DNA of 64,000 nt from an uncultured Alphaproteobacteria bacterium (GCA_902540655.1 CACBNQ010000004.1:1-64000); one strand, 5' to 3'. Shown: positions 1-9,711, counted from the first letter of the stretch. A program made the numbers and translations. Notes: generated by a model not told the origin, from the sequence alone.

Positions 1-1
1 G

Positions 2-247
2 GTTGGCATTTTAGTCGAGAAGGTTCAGGCCTTTTCAATATCTCCTGCGCACTTAGCAATTGGAGAAGATGGGTCTTTAACGGTAAAAACAGTGAGAAAT
101 AATATAGTTTTTGAGAATGATGTTGTGTTGGTGAGAACCTCAGGTAATTTTGCTTTGGTTTCTGGGTTGCTAGATAATGATATCGTTTTAACAAATGGTC
201 AGGCTTTTGTAAGCCCCGGAGACGAAATAGAGTATAAAATTAATTGA
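2..247 (+). CDS. RND efflux adaptor (membrane fusion protein), C-terminal fragment
   Basis: The reading frame is open from the window edge and ends in TGA nine bases before the RND permease start. The visible 81 residues are beta-rich and end with a short acidic tail. They resemble the membrane-proximal domain of periplasmic adaptors (HlyD/AcrA type), which join an inner-membrane RND pump to an outer-membrane channel. The call rests mainly on position: adaptor genes usually sit directly upstream of their permease. The biotinyl-lipoyl and hairpin domains would lie outside the window, so the identification is by context and C-terminal character only. Confidence 0.6.
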   Translation, partial: VGILVEKVQAFSISPAHLAIGEDGSLTVKTVRNNIVFENDVVLVRTSGNFALVSGLLDNDIVLTNGQAFVSPGDEIEYKIN

Positions 248-256
248 GAATAAAAC

Positions 257-3200
257 ATGAAATCAATCATTGAAGGCTGCTTTAAAAGACCTGGTGCAGT
301 GATTCTAGCCCTAGTGTTGATCTTCTTTTCAGGTATCAATGCATTCTTATCTATACCTAAAGAAGCATCACCAGACGTAGAAATTCCTGTTGCATATGTT
401 AGTGTAGCGTACGAAGGTATATCTCCTTCTGATGCAGAAAAGTTGTTAACTAAGCCGCTTGAAAAACAGCTCAAAACAGTTGCAGGATTAAAAAAAATGA
501 CGTCAGCAGCAACTGAAGGTTATACGTCCATAACGGTTGAGTTTGATGCAGGTGAGGATATAGACCTTGTTCTAGAGGACGTAAGGCAAGCTGTCGACGA
601 TGCAAAAAAAGATTTACCAAAAAATGCAGAAGAACCAAAGGTAACAGAAATAAGTTTGGCTCTATTCCCAATCTTGTCGGTGTCTTTGTCTGGAAATGTT
701 CCGGAGTCTTCTCTGATAAACATAGCAAATAATATTAAAGAAAAAGTAGAAAGTGTAGCCGGTGTTCTGGAGGTAGAAGTGGGTGGTGACAGAAAAGAGG
801 TTATACAAATACTTATCGATGCTAGTTCTATAGAATCTTACGGTATAAATCCACAAAACGTCATTGGATTGGTGGCGGCTAACAATCAATTAGTAACCGC
901 GGGTGCTATTGAAAATGAAAATGGTAGATTGGTTGTCAAAGTACCTGGGGTTGTTGAAACATTAGATGAACTTTTTGCAATGCCTATAAAAATTGCAGAC
1001 GGCACCACTATAAATTTTGGTGATATTGCAATTATAAGAAGAACTTTTGAAGATAAAAAAAGTTGGTCCAGAGTCAATGGTAAACCAGCTGTCGTTTTAG
1101 ATATAAAAAAGAGAGTAGGATCGAATATAATTGACGTAGTTGATGCCTCAAAAAAGGTAATTTCTGAGGAAGTGTCTAACATTCCGGGAAATATAAATGT
1201 AGATTACTTATTTGATGAATCTAAATCAGTCAGAAATCTACTTAATGATTTAGGTAACAATGTTTTTGCCGCAGTTTTAATCGTCTTGGTAATAGTCGTG
1301 GTGGCATTGGGAATAAAAAATGCTCTTTTAATTGGGTTTGCGATACCGAGCAGTTTTCTTCTTGGCTTTATCATTTTGAGCTACTTTGGGGTAACTATGA
1401 ATATAATCGTCTTATTTTCTCTTATACTAGTAGCAGGTATTCTGGTAGATGGAGTTATTGTTACGACAGAGTATGCTGACCGAAAAATATCTTTGGGCCA
1501 TGATAGAAGATCTGCCTACTTAGAGGGTTCAGTAAGAATGTCGTGGCCTATAATAGCCTCCACAGTAACGACTTTGATGGTTTTTTTTCCTTTGTTGGTT
1601 TGGCCTGGTATAGTCGGTCAATTTATGAAATATTTGCCAATAACAATGATTGTTGTTTTGTCAGCATCTCTTTTAATGGCCTTGATTTTCATTCCAATAT
1701 TGGGAAGTTTTCTTGGAAAAATGTCAACTGACAAAAGAACCAAAACAACGCCCCCAAAGCTTTATAAAGATATTCTTAAAATCTCAGTAACACGACCGAT
1801 ACTTTCGATTTTTTTGGTAGGTTTATTGATAGTGGGATCTTACACGGCATATTTTTCTGCCAAATTAGGAGTTCAATTTTTTCCAGATATTGAACCAGAA
1901 CAAGCAGTTGTTCAAATTCTTTCAAGGGGCGACCTGTCTGCTTCAGAAAAAAATTCTTTAGTGAAAGATACAGAGGCTTCAATTTCTAATTTAAATGGCG
2001 TAGATATAAACTTTGCTAAAACGGGCGCTGACGGCAGGACTAAAGATCTCGTAGGTTCGGTGCGAACCATTTTCTCTGATTGGGATGAACGTGAAACAGC
2101 CGCTGATTTAATGGAAAGCATGAGAAGGAGTGTTAAATTTTTAGAAGGCGCTAACATAAACATAGTAGCACAGAAGGAAGGCCCGGGAGGTCAAGGAAAG
2201 CCAGTAAGAATTGAAATTACAGGCACTGACTTTGATCAATTGAACAAAGCGTTATTTGTTATTAGACAGAAAATGAACAAAATAGATGGTTTTATTGATA
2301 TTTCAGATAACTTGCCGGCTCCTGGCTTAGAATGGAATTTAAATATCGATAGAGAAATAGCAGCAAGACATGGTGTTACAGTTGCTAGTTTGGGCACAAT
2401 GGTAAAGTTACTTACCAAGGGAGTAAAGGTTTCAGATTACAGGCCGGACGATACAGACGAAGAGCTTGAGGTGTTTTTGAGATATATAAAGTCTGAAAGA
2501 AATTTAGATAGATTGCAGGAATTAAGAGTTCCTACATCCGACGGGAGATATGTACCGTTGTCCGTATTCGCTGAACTTACGCCAGAAAAAAAAGGAGGTA
2601 CCATATCTCGTCTAGATGGAAACAGACTTCGATCTATCGAAGCAAATGTGAAGGAAGGAATGCAAGCACCGTTTTTAATTGAAAAACTTAAGAGTGAAAT
2701 AGAAAATGTAACTTTTCCAAAAAGCGTGAGTGTAAACTTTGCAGGTGAAGATGAAGATATCAAGGAAACACAAGCTTTTCTTGGGCAATCCCTAATTTTC
2801 TCTCTTGTGTTAATGTCAATTGTTTTAATGATCCAATTTAATTCAGCATGGCAAACTGTCGTAACGATGTCCGCAATCATTCTATCAACGGGCGGTATTT
2901 TCTTGTTACTCTTCTTGACAGAAAGACCTTTTGGTGTCGTTATGTCCATGCTTGGTCTGATTGCACTTGCAGGTATTGTTGTAAATAATAATATTGTTTT
3001 GATTGACACCTTTAATGAATATAGAAGAAAAGGACATAGTCATAGAGAAGCTGCTTACATGGCAGGACTTACAAGGTTTAGACCCGTTATACTGACAGCT
3101 ATTACAACGATATTAGGCCTTGTTCCGATGGTCTTCAGTCTAACCATAAGATTTTCTGAACGAGATATACTTGTGGGAGCTCCTTCTTCTCAGTGGTGGG

Positions 3201-3367
3201 TTGATCTCTCTAGTACAATTGCTGGAGGGCTGACTTTTGCAACGTTCCTCACGCTAATAGCCACCCCAGCCTTGCTGGTGATCGGAAGGACATCAGTTTT
3301 CTCAATAAAAGAAAAATTTGTTACCCTTTTAAAAACAAAGCTTAGTACAAAAACTGTATCAACTTAG
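257..3367 (+). CDS. Efflux RND transporter permease subunit
   Basis: At 1036 residues this is the usual length of an RND pump. It has an N-terminal membrane helix, a large periplasmic porter domain, a helix bundle near residues 335-490, a second porter domain and a C-terminal helix bundle near 845-1020. RND pumps exchange protons for drugs, lipids or metals across the inner membrane. In helix 4 the usual Asp pair reads LVDGVIV, so D398 is kept and the second Asp is Gly399. In helix 10 the position of the AcrB lysine is Asn (VVNNNIV, near residue 910). The proton relay therefore differs from AcrB, and the substrate cannot be assigned. It is probably co-transcribed with the adaptor fragment upstream and overlaps the convergent ASKHA gene by four bases. 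Confidence 0.9.
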   Translation: MKSIIEGCFKRPGAVILALVLIFFSGINAFLSIPKEASPDVEIPVAYVSVAYEGISPSDAEKLLTKPLEKQLKTVAGLKKMTSAATEGYTSITVEFDAGEDIDLVLEDVRQAVDDAKKDLPKNAEEPKVTEISLALFPILSVSLSGNVPESSLINIANNIKEKVESVAGVLEVEVGGDRKEVIQILIDASSIESYGINPQNVIGLVAANNQLVTAGAIENENGRLVVKVPGVVETLDELFAMPIKIADGTTINFGDIAIIRRTFEDKKSWSRVNGKPAVVLDIKKRVGSNIIDVVDASKKVISEEVSNIPGNINVDYLFDESKSVRNLLNDLGNNVFAAVLIVLVIVVVALGIKNALLIGFAIPSSFLLGFIILSYFGVTMNIIVLFSLILVAGILVDGVIVTTEYADRKISLGHDRRSAYLEGSVRMSWPIIASTVTTLMVFFPLLVWPGIVGQFMKYLPITMIVVLSASLLMALIFIPILGSFLGKMSTDKRTKTTPPKLYKDILKISVTRPILSIFLVGLLIVGSYTAYFSAKLGVQFFPDIEPEQAVVQILSRGDLSASEKNSLVKDTEASISNLNGVDINFAKTGADGRTKDLVGSVRTIFSDWDERETAADLMESMRRSVKFLEGANINIVAQKEGPGGQGKPVRIEITGTDFDQLNKALFVIRQKMNKIDGFIDISDNLPAPGLEWNLNIDREIAARHGVTVASLGTMVKLLTKGVKVSDYRPDDTDEELEVFLRYIKSERNLDRLQELRVPTSDGRYVPLSVFAELTPEKKGGTISRLDGNRLRSIEANVKEGMQAPFLIEKLKSEIENVTFPKSVSVNFAGEDEDIKETQAFLGQSLIFSLVLMSIVLMIQFNSAWQTVVTMSAIILSTGGIFLLLFLTERPFGVVMSMLGLIALAGIVVNNNIVLIDTFNEYRRKGHSHREAAYMAGLTRFRPVILTAITTILGLVPMVFSLTIRFSERDILVGAPSSQWWVDLSSTIAGGLTFATFLTLIATPALLVIGRTSVFSIKEKFVTLLKTKLSTKTVST

Positions 3368-5379
3368 CGATGCCTTCTCTGCCTTTTTTGATTAAAGTTC
3401 ACGTTTGGTAGTCGTTTAAACTTAAAAAGCTCTGGATGGGCGGAGCTGTTGTTTGGAAAGGAAGAGCCTTCTACAAAGTGTTTTTGAAAACTCGGCTCAA
3501 CAGCAGTTTCAATTTTATGGACCTTTCTTACAAGCGAAGAGATTTCTCTCCTGGAGCTTACATCTAAAAGAGCGATTATAGCTCCAGCTCCTGCCGAGTT
3601 TCCGCTCGCCACAATTTGGCTGACTTGCGCATCAGGTACTAGACCAATAATTAAAGCATGTTCGGCAGATATCTGTGAGCCAAAAGCGCCTGCCAGAAAA
3701 ATACTATCTATTCTGTTAACTCTGCTTTTTTCTAACAAAATTTTGCAGCTTGCATGGAGGGCTGCTTTAGCGAGTTGAATTGCTCTTACATCCATGTTGG
3801 TTATAGATAATGAAACTTTGTTATCACTATATAAGAGATAGGAATTTGTTCTTTCGGAACTAGTGCACCTATTTGAACCAGTTTGTGCCGCTGAACCAAT
3901 TAATCCATTAGCATCTAGTAGCCCAGCTAAACGCATTTCTGCGACTGCTTCTATAATTCCGGATCCACAAATACCCGTTACTCCAACCCCAGATATGTTT
4001 TCCGAAAATTCTTTTTCATTAGACCATTGCTCACAACCTATAACTTTAAAACGTGGTTCTTTGGTAATTGGATCTATGCGAACTCGTTCAATAGCGCCAG
4101 GTGCTGCTCTTTGACCTGCTGAAATCTGTGCCCCTTCAAGTGCCGGACCAGTTGGGCAAGAACAAGCAAAAATTTCCTCGCCTTTGGCTAGAAGTATTTC
4201 GGCGTTAGTTCCAATGTCAATTAAAAGAGTAGTGGTATCTTTTAACTTTTGTGGTTGCTCTGCTATCAAAACAGATGCGGCGTCTGCACCAACGTGTCCT
4301 CCAATGCATGGCACTGTATAAACATAGCTTTCTGGATTTAGAATTATACCTATATCTTTTGATTTTATAGTGAGACTGTCTGAAAACACCAGAGGGAATG
4401 GGGCTTGGCCCAGTTCCTTCGGATTAATCCCAAGAAGAAGATGGTGCATAATGGGATTTGCAACAAAAACAATTTCAAAAACGCTATCTAGTTTGATCTC
4501 ATATTTTTCTGCAATTTTTCTTGTAAGCTCATTTATACCCTGTATGACTGAATTATTTAAAGTTGCTAAACCTTTTTCTTCCATCATACAATATGAAACT
4601 CTGCTCATGACGTCTTCACCATACCTTATCTGGGGATTCATTATACCCATACTGCCAACAATTTTCCCTGAGTTTAAATCACAAAGAGTGGCTGCAATTG
4701 AGGTTGAACCTAAATCAATTGCTACTCCAAATGCTGGTATCTCGGAATATCCAGAGTGAATGTCTACAATTTCTGGAACAGTGTTTTCTTTATAATATAG
4801 TAAAACCGTAATTCCCCAATTACCTCTCCTCAATTTCTCCTGTAAATCTTTGAGAACACGAACACTGCATGTAACTCCTTGAATACTCCAATCATCCTTC
4901 AAACTAATTTTTAGACGTTCAAAGTCGCTCTCAAGAGAGTCAAGTTGTGGCTCAGAGACCTGAACATAAAAGGCTTTTACCGACGAATTAAGAGAGAAAT
5001 CGCGCAAACTGGTTTCTTTTTTTATAATTTGTTTATGAATTTGACTATCCTCAGGCACATCTACCACTAAATCACCGAGAATTTTTGTTTGGCATCCAAG
5101 CCTTCTCTCCTCAGATAAATGAAATTTATTTCTATAGATGATCTCAGTTTCGTTTTTTTCTGACACGCTTGTTTCTTTGGAACGAATATTTAATTTGTTA
5201 AATTCTCCAAAAGTAAGCTCTACTTGACATTTTGAGCACCTGCCCCGCGCACCACAGATGCTGTTTAAGTCTACAGAAAGTTTTTGGGCAGCCTCAAGTA
5301 TAGTTGTTCCTTTTTTTACACGCCCCCTTATTCCTGAGGGTGTGAATACAATAGTCGCTAAAGAATTTCTGGTTTCCAT
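3364..5379 (-). CDS. Ferredoxin/ASKHA-domain corrinoid reductive activator (RACo/RamA-like, DUF4445)
   Basis: This 671-residue protein has an N-terminal plant-type 2Fe-2S ferredoxin domain with cysteines at about 42, 48, 51 and 96. It is followed by a large ASKHA ATPase-like region with phosphate-binding motifs such as AIDLGSTSIAA and LIDIGTNAEI. Family members use ATP to reduce inactive Co(II) corrinoid proteins to Co(I), restarting methyl transfer. It is the last gene of a four-gene minus-strand operon, ten bases after the pterin-binding methyltransferase, which supports the role. The corrinoid protein it would activate is not in the window. The last residues (QKRQRRHR) are strongly basic. 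Confidence 0.88.
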   Translation of the reverse strand: METRNSLATIVFTPSGIRGRVKKGTTILEAAQKLSVDLNSICGARGRCSKCQVELTFGEFNKLNIRSKETSVSEKNETEIIYRNKFHLSEERRLGCQTKILGDLVVDVPEDSQIHKQIIKKETSLRDFSLNSSVKAFYVQVSEPQLDSLESDFERLKISLKDDWSIQGVTCSVRVLKDLQEKLRRGNWGITVLLYYKENTVPEIVDIHSGYSEIPAFGVAIDLGSTSIAATLCDLNSGKIVGSMGIMNPQIRYGEDVMSRVSYCMMEEKGLATLNNSVIQGINELTRKIAEKYEIKLDSVFEIVFVANPIMHHLLLGINPKELGQAPFPLVFSDSLTIKSKDIGIILNPESYVYTVPCIGGHVGADAASVLIAEQPQKLKDTTTLLIDIGTNAEILLAKGEEIFACSCPTGPALEGAQISAGQRAAPGAIERVRIDPITKEPRFKVIGCEQWSNEKEFSENISGVGVTGICGSGIIEAVAEMRLAGLLDANGLIGSAAQTGSNRCTSSERTNSYLLYSDNKVSLSITNMDVRAIQLAKAALHASCKILLEKSRVNRIDSIFLAGAFGSQISAEHALIIGLVPDAQVSQIVASGNSAGAGAIIALLDVSSRREISSLVRKVHKIETAVEPSFQKHFVEGSSFPNNSSAHPELFKFKRLPNVNFNQKRQRRHR

Positions 5380-5388
5380 TTAATAATC

Positions 5389-6303
5389 TTATACTCTTTG
5401 CCGACGTCTTCTTAAAGTTCTCGCGCCAACGCCCCCGTCTTCCACAACTCTATTATTTCTGATCCAGTTTGCCCCATTAGGATCATGGTTCATTAAAAAG
5501 TCTGCTGACCTTATGGCATTAATTTCATTTTCATTAGTAGGATTCATTATCGCACTTGTTAGGCCAGAACAAATAGCCATCGACAAATAAGAAGCATTAA
5601 TTCCATGTCTATTAGGCAGTCCAAAAGAAATATTAGATGCTCCACAAGTTGAGTTAACACCTATTTCACGAAGTTTTTTAACTAAGTCAAAAACTTGCAA
5701 ACCAGCAGTCGCCATAGCACCAATAGGCATAACTAAAGGATCTACAACAATATCACTCTTGGGTATTCCATAATCAGCAGCTCTATTAATTATTTTTTTT
5801 GCTACTTGAAAACGTACTTCTGGATTTTCAGATATTCCTGTATCGTCGTTAGATATGGCAACAACCGGTACATTATACTTTTTGACTAGTGGAAGAATTG
5901 TCTCCAATCTATCTTCTTCGCCTGTAACTGAATTAAGAAGAGGACGTCCCTTTGCCGCCTCGAGACCAGCTTCTAAAGCAGCAGGTACGGAACTATCTAT
6001 ACAAATTGGAACATCTGTCAAACTTTGAACTAAGTTAATTAATTTTTTAATTAACGGTGGTTCCGTGATGTTAGGATCAGGGTTATCATTATAAACAACA
6101 CCAGCATTTACATCGAGGATATGAGCACCACATTTAACTTGATTGAGTGCGTCCTTTTCTACAGTGGAAAAATCCTCGTTTTGTAGCTCTAGTGAAAGCT
6201 TTTTCCTCCCTGTAGGATTTATTCTTTCTCCAATAATACAAAAAGGTTCATCAAAACCAATTTTTACTGTTTTGGATGATGACTCAATTATTGTGACACT
6301 CAT
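5389..6303 (-). CDS. Methyltetrahydrofolate:corrinoid methyltransferase-type pterin-binding protein
   Basis: The 304 residues form a dihydropteroate-synthase-like TIM barrel. Visible motifs are IIGERINPTGRKKL at the N-terminus, HILDVNAG, VPICIDSS and GASNISFGLPNR, all typical of the AcsE/MtgA/MetH pterin-binding family. These enzymes move a methyl group between tetrahydrofolate and a corrinoid protein. In aerobic methylotrophic and demethylating pathways they load THF with methyl from methylated compounds. It lies between the MetF-like reductase (nine-base gap) and the ASKHA activator, a layout that recurs in marine alphaproteobacteria. The C-terminal tail is arginine-rich. There is no cobalamin-binding domain, so it is not a full MetH. 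Confidence 0.88.
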   Translation of the reverse strand: MSVTIIESSSKTVKIGFDEPFCIIGERINPTGRKKLSLELQNEDFSTVEKDALNQVKCGAHILDVNAGVVYNDNPDPNITEPPLIKKLINLVQSLTDVPICIDSSVPAALEAGLEAAKGRPLLNSVTGEEDRLETILPLVKKYNVPVVAISNDDTGISENPEVRFQVAKKIINRAADYGIPKSDIVVDPLVMPIGAMATAGLQVFDLVKKLREIGVNSTCGASNISFGLPNRHGINASYLSMAICSGLTSAIMNPTNENEINAIRSADFLMNHDPNGANWIRNNRVVEDGGVGARTLRRRRQRV

Positions 6304-6311
6304 TTTTCCTC

Positions 6312-7172
6312 CTAAGCGGGTACACCTATATTTCTTGCAAAAGCTGCACTAGCTTCTATTCCTCCCAAAGGAAAAAAATGCAACGAGTGTACATTTCTAA
6401 AAAGCTTGTTTTTTTTGCATGAATTTAAAGTATCGACCATCTCTCTCGGTTCAAAAGGTAATAATAGTTTAGTTAAATCCTTAGCTCTATTTTTTAAGAC
6501 TGATATTGAGGGTCCAACTCCACACATAATCGCATACTTAATTAGGGTTTGCAGTCTTGTTGGTCCAGCCAGGCCTAAGCTTATCGGTAAATCAATTTTT
6601 TCTCTTTCAAGTACTTTTAACCATTCTATGACAGGCTGAAGATCGAAACAAAATTGAGTGGTTATTCCAATTTTCAATTTTGTTTTTAGTGCAAATTTTT
6701 GCTTTGCCCTAAGGGCGTTAATAGTTTTTTCTAGAGTCCCATCTTTATCAATGTCTTTATTCCCCTCTGGATGGCCTGCAATTTGAATTTTTTCAAATGC
6801 ATGTTTTTCAAAGATCCCCGTTTCTAACATTTGAATGGAATTAAATAGCGCTCCTTTTGGGTTTTTCCCATTTCCTGCGAGCAATAAACTTTGATTAACG
6901 CCTAAAGACGAATACTCTTTAACCCAATCTTCAAGTTCACCTGTGTTATGGATAATTCTTGCCGGGATATGAGGCATTGGGGCCATTCCCTCAGATATTA
7001 ATCTTTTACAGGTAAAAAACATTTCTTCGATCGGTGTATCTTCTAAATGCGCCACATAAACTGTTGTTTTCTTTGGCAGTATTCTTCGGAAGTCATCAAT
7101 TTTTTTTGCTGTTCTAGGCATAACCTCTATTGAAAAAGTCGTGGGGTCATTTGTTAAGATTTTTGTGTCCAT
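6312..7172 (-). CDS. Methylenetetrahydrofolate reductase family protein (MetF-like)
   Basis: This 286-residue single-domain barrel resembles the flavin-dependent MetF family: FSIEVMPR at the N-terminus (MetF has FEFFPP-type), PHIPAR, LLLAGNG, IQIAGHPEGN and GITTQFCFD. MetF interconverts methylene-THF and methyl-THF. In this operon it probably oxidises methyl-THF made by the neighbouring methyltransferase, feeding methyl groups into one-carbon oxidation. The sequence is diverged from biosynthetic MetF, so a dedicated catabolic paralogue is likely. The start codon overlaps the last base of the upstream small gene, which indicates tight coupling. Confidence 0.82.
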   Translation of the reverse strand: MDTKILTNDPTTFSIEVMPRTAKKIDDFRRILPKKTTVYVAHLEDTPIEEMFFTCKRLISEGMAPMPHIPARIIHNTGELEDWVKEYSSLGVNQSLLLAGNGKNPKGALFNSIQMLETGIFEKHAFEKIQIAGHPEGNKDIDKDGTLEKTINALRAKQKFALKTKLKIGITTQFCFDLQPVIEWLKVLEREKIDLPISLGLAGPTRLQTLIKYAIMCGVGPSISVLKNRAKDLTKLLLPFEPREMVDTLNSCKKNKLFRNVHSLHFFPLGGIEASAAFARNIGVPA

Positions 7173-7474
7173 TAAGATAATCCCCCATTTTCAATAAGAT
7201 CATTTAATTTCTTTTTGTCATAGTCAATTTCAAATCTTTTATTCTCTTTGCTAATTATGTCTTCTAACGAACCTTCACGTTTAATGGGAGTCGTTTTTCT
7301 CCATTCCTTTAAATAAGAATCTGTATCAGTAAAATTTAGTTTCATAGCGCATTTATCGATGGCTTTTTCGAAGCGATCAGGCAGTTTTACTTTTTTTGCT
7401 TTACGCCCTTTACCTACAATAAATTGAGCAGGAATATCTCTCCAAAAAATATAAACAACTTGCTGAAAAGGCAT
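7172..7474 (-). CDS. Virulence factor family protein (PF13769-like), small operon leader gene
   Basis: This is a 100-residue basic protein beginning MPFQQVVYIFWRDIPAQ. It matches my memory of the alphaproteobacterial family named virulence factor, which commonly precedes MetF-like genes in corrinoid/folate clusters. The biochemical function of the family is unknown and the name is historical. It is the first gene of the minus-strand operon, and its stop overlaps the start of the MetF-like gene by one base. No signal peptide or membrane segment is visible. The gene neighbourhood makes a role in one-carbon transfer more plausible than virulence. Confidence 0.7.
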   Translation of the reverse strand: MPFQQVVYIFWRDIPAQFIVGKGRKAKKVKLPDRFEKAIDKCAMKLNFTDTDSYLKEWRKTTPIKREGSLEDIISKENKRFEIDYDKKKLNDLIENGGLS

Positions 7475-7529
7475 CTATTTTTATTCCTGTAAAAAGTTTT
7501 TATTGAGTTATCAGTTGCCTAATCATATA

Positions 7530-7546
7530 AGCAACTACATGTTGCT
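7530..7546. promoter_or_regulatory. Inverted repeat between divergent genes (possible operator)
   Basis: AGCAAC-TACAT-GTTGCT is a perfect 6-bp dyad with a 5-bp centre. It lies in the 110-bp gap between the one-carbon operon (minus) and rlmE (plus). A third GTTGC occurs at 7514-7518. No U-run follows on either strand, and the genes diverge, so an operator is more likely than a terminator. No regulator can be named. Confidence 0.35.
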
Positions 7547-7584
7547 ATAAAAGTTTATTTTTTTCCACTTGTTTTTAAAAAAAG

Positions 7585-8244
7585 ATGAGAAATTTGAAGG
7601 TAAAAGTAAAGTCTGCTAAAGGAAGATCTATCTCCTCCACAAGGTGGCTTCAGAGACAACTTAATGATCCTTTTGTAAAAGAGGCAAAATTGCAAGGATT
7701 TAGGTCTCGTTCAGCCTTTAAATTAATAGAAATTAATAATAAATTTAATTTACTTAAAAAAGGACATAATGTTTTAGACTTAGGATGCGCTCCGGGTGGG
7801 TGGTGTCAAGTTGCTGCTCAAAAGGTAGGTGTGGAATCGTATGGAGAGCTGGTTGTTGGACTAGACCTAAAGTCATGTGAACCAATTGTAGGGGTGAATT
7901 TTGTTGAAATAGATTTTTTGGATGAAACGCAATTTTTGAAGTTTGAAAATTCCTTAGATACAAAATTTAATGTTATCCTTTCTGACATGGCCCCAAATTC
8001 TACAGGTCATAAAAAAACCGACAACCTTCAGATTATGTCACTTGTTGAGGCCGCATCAGACTTTGCTATTAAATATTTGAAACAAGATGGGTGTTTTGTA
8101 GCGAAGGTATTAGATGCTGGTCCAGGTCCAGATATTCAAAGACTGGTTAACAAAAAATTTGAAAAAGTAATTAATTTTAAGCCCAAAGCCAGTAGGTCCG
8201 ACTCTTCAGAGAGATACTTAGTCGCTATTGGATATAAACAATAA
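7585..8244 (+). CDS. rlmE: 23S rRNA (uridine-2'-O)-methyltransferase RlmE (FtsJ/RrmJ)
   Basis: This 219-residue SAM-dependent enzyme methylates U2552 of 23S rRNA in the A-loop during late 50S assembly. The Rossmann motif VLDLGCAPGGWCQVA is clear. The K-D-K-E catalytic tetrad is visible at K46 (SAFKL), D134 (LSDMAPN), K174 (FVAKVLD) and E209 (SSERYLVA). A basic N-terminal extension is normal in alphaproteobacteria. guaB begins 11 bases downstream and rsmB follows, so the three genes probably form one transcript that mixes rRNA modification with GMP synthesis. Confidence 0.95.
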   Translation: MRNLKVKVKSAKGRSISSTRWLQRQLNDPFVKEAKLQGFRSRSAFKLIEINNKFNLLKKGHNVLDLGCAPGGWCQVAAQKVGVESYGELVVGLDLKSCEPIVGVNFVEIDFLDETQFLKFENSLDTKFNVILSDMAPNSTGHKKTDNLQIMSLVEAASDFAIKYLKQDGCFVAKVLDAGPGPDIQRLVNKKFEKVINFKPKASRSDSSERYLVAIGYKQ

Positions 8245-8255
8245 GGATAAATGAA

Positions 8256-9710
8256 ATGCAAATAAAGGAGGCCTTAACGTTTGATGACATACTGTTAGTA
8301 CCTAATAAGTCAAATATCTTGCCAAATGAGGCAGATACTAAGACCATGATAACGAGTAGCATCTCTCTTAATAGCCCAATTATGTCATCAGCTATGGATA
8401 CTGTAACTGAGTCAAAAATGGCAATCGCTCTGGCTCAATATGGGGGAATAGGAGTTATTCATAGGAATTTAAAGATAAAAGAACAGGTTGCTTGCGTTAA
8501 TGACGTTAAGAGATTTGAAAGTGCTATTGTCTATAACCCCATAACCTTGAGAGAAAATCAAAAATTGAGTGACGCTAAAGATCTACAAAAGAAATTGAAC
8601 ATTACTGGTTTTCCAGTAGTGAATGAAAAAAATATTTTAAAAGGTATTCTAACAAATAGGGATATGAGGTTTGTGGAAAATTTAGAAACGCCGGTTAGTG
8701 AAATGATGACTGACACTAATTTGGCAATCGTTAATGAGCCTGTGAATAACAAAAAAGCACGATCAATTTTGTCTGAACGCAGAATAGAAAAACTTTTAAT
8801 CATAAATAAACATAATGAATTGGTTGGCTTGATGACTGTTAAAGATCTTGAGAATTCTGTCTTAAACCCTCTTGCAACAAAGGACGCACTAGGTAGGCTA
8901 AGGGTTGGCGCAGCTTCAACTGTTGGTCAGAAGGGACTTCAGCGGTCAATGGCTCTAATTGAAGCTGGAGCGGACTTCATCGTAATTGATACTGCTCATG
9001 GACATTCTTCACATGTACTGAAATCAGTAGAGGAGCTTAGAAACAAATTTCCAGATATTGATATTGTAGCAGGAAATGTTGCAACTAAGGAGGCAACAAG
9101 AGCACTTATTAAAGTAGGGGCTGACGCAGTGAAGGTAGGCATTGGTCCTGGCTCAATCTGTACGACTAGAATAGTAGCGGGTGTAGGAGTTCCCCAATTT
9201 ACCGCTCTCCTTGAGTGTGCTGAAGAAGCTGATAAGCATGGCAAGGTTATAATAGCTGATGGTGGAATTAAGTATTCAGGTGATTTTGCTAAAGCGATAG
9301 CTGCGGGTGCTTCGTGTGTAATGGTGGGGTCACTATTAGCTGGTACAGATGAAGCACCGGGAGAAGTATTATATTACCAAGGAAGAAGCGTTAAAAACTA
9401 TCGTGGCATGGGCTCTGTCGGAGCTATGGCACGAGGATCGGCTGATCGATACTTTCAAAAGGAGGTTGAAGCCGACAAACTTATCCCGGAGGGAATAGAG
9501 GGTCACGTGCCGTATAAAGGACCAGTAGGAAAAGTTCTTCATCAGCTTCTTGGAGGCCTTAAGGCTGCAATGGGTTATACTGGAAATCAGACAATCGTCT
9601 CTATGAGAAAAAATTGTTCATTTGTTAAGATAACAAATGCTGGGCTTCGAGAAAGTCATGTTCATGACGTGAGTATAACGAGACAAGCCCCAAATTACTT
9701 TTCAAGTTGA
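8256..9710 (+). CDS. guaB: Inosine-5'-monophosphate dehydrogenase
   Basis: The 484 residues give the full-length bacterial enzyme: TIM barrel with a CBS pair inserted at about residues 95-200. IMPDH oxidises IMP to XMP with NAD+, the committed step of guanine nucleotide synthesis. Visible signatures are TFDDILLVP at the N-terminus, the active-site loop GPGSICTTR with the catalytic cysteine near residue 305, and the flap GMGSVGAM. The substrate-contact motif [10 protein letters not shown] is intact. It sits between rlmE and rsmB with very short gaps. Nothing suggests loss of function. Confidence 0.97.
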   Translation: MQIKEALTFDDILLVPNKSNILPNEADTKTMITSSISLNSPIMSSAMDTVTESKMAIALAQYGGIGVIHRNLKIKEQVACVNDVKRFESAIVYNPITLRENQKLSDAKDLQKKLNITGFPVVNEKNILKGILTNRDMRFVENLETPVSEMMTDTNLAIVNEPVNNKKARSILSERRIEKLLIINKHNELVGLMTVKDLENSVLNPLATKDALGRLRVGAASTVGQKGLQRSMALIEAGADFIVIDTAHGHSSHVLKSVEELRNKFPDIDIVAGNVATKEATRALIKVGADAVKVGIGPGSICTTRIVAGVGVPQFTALLECAEEADKHGKVIIADGGIKYSGDFAKAIAAGASCVMVGSLLAGTDEAPGEVLYYQGRSVKNYRGMGSVGAMARGSADRYFQKEVEADKLIPEGIEGHVPYKGPVGKVLHQLLGGLKAAMGYTGNQTIVSMRKNCSFVKITNAGLRESHVHDVSITRQAPNYFSS

Positions 9711-9711
9711 A

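Noticed and set aside
3863-4114. Plus-strand open frame inside the ASKHA gene, and similar shadows in alr, icd, alaS and the AAE3-like ligase
   Set aside because: They run antisense within strongly supported genes and show no domain of their own.
7475-7584. SAM or cobalamin riboswitch before the one-carbon operon
   Set aside because: The leader is about 110 bp and shared with a divergent gene; no conserved riboswitch core was visible.
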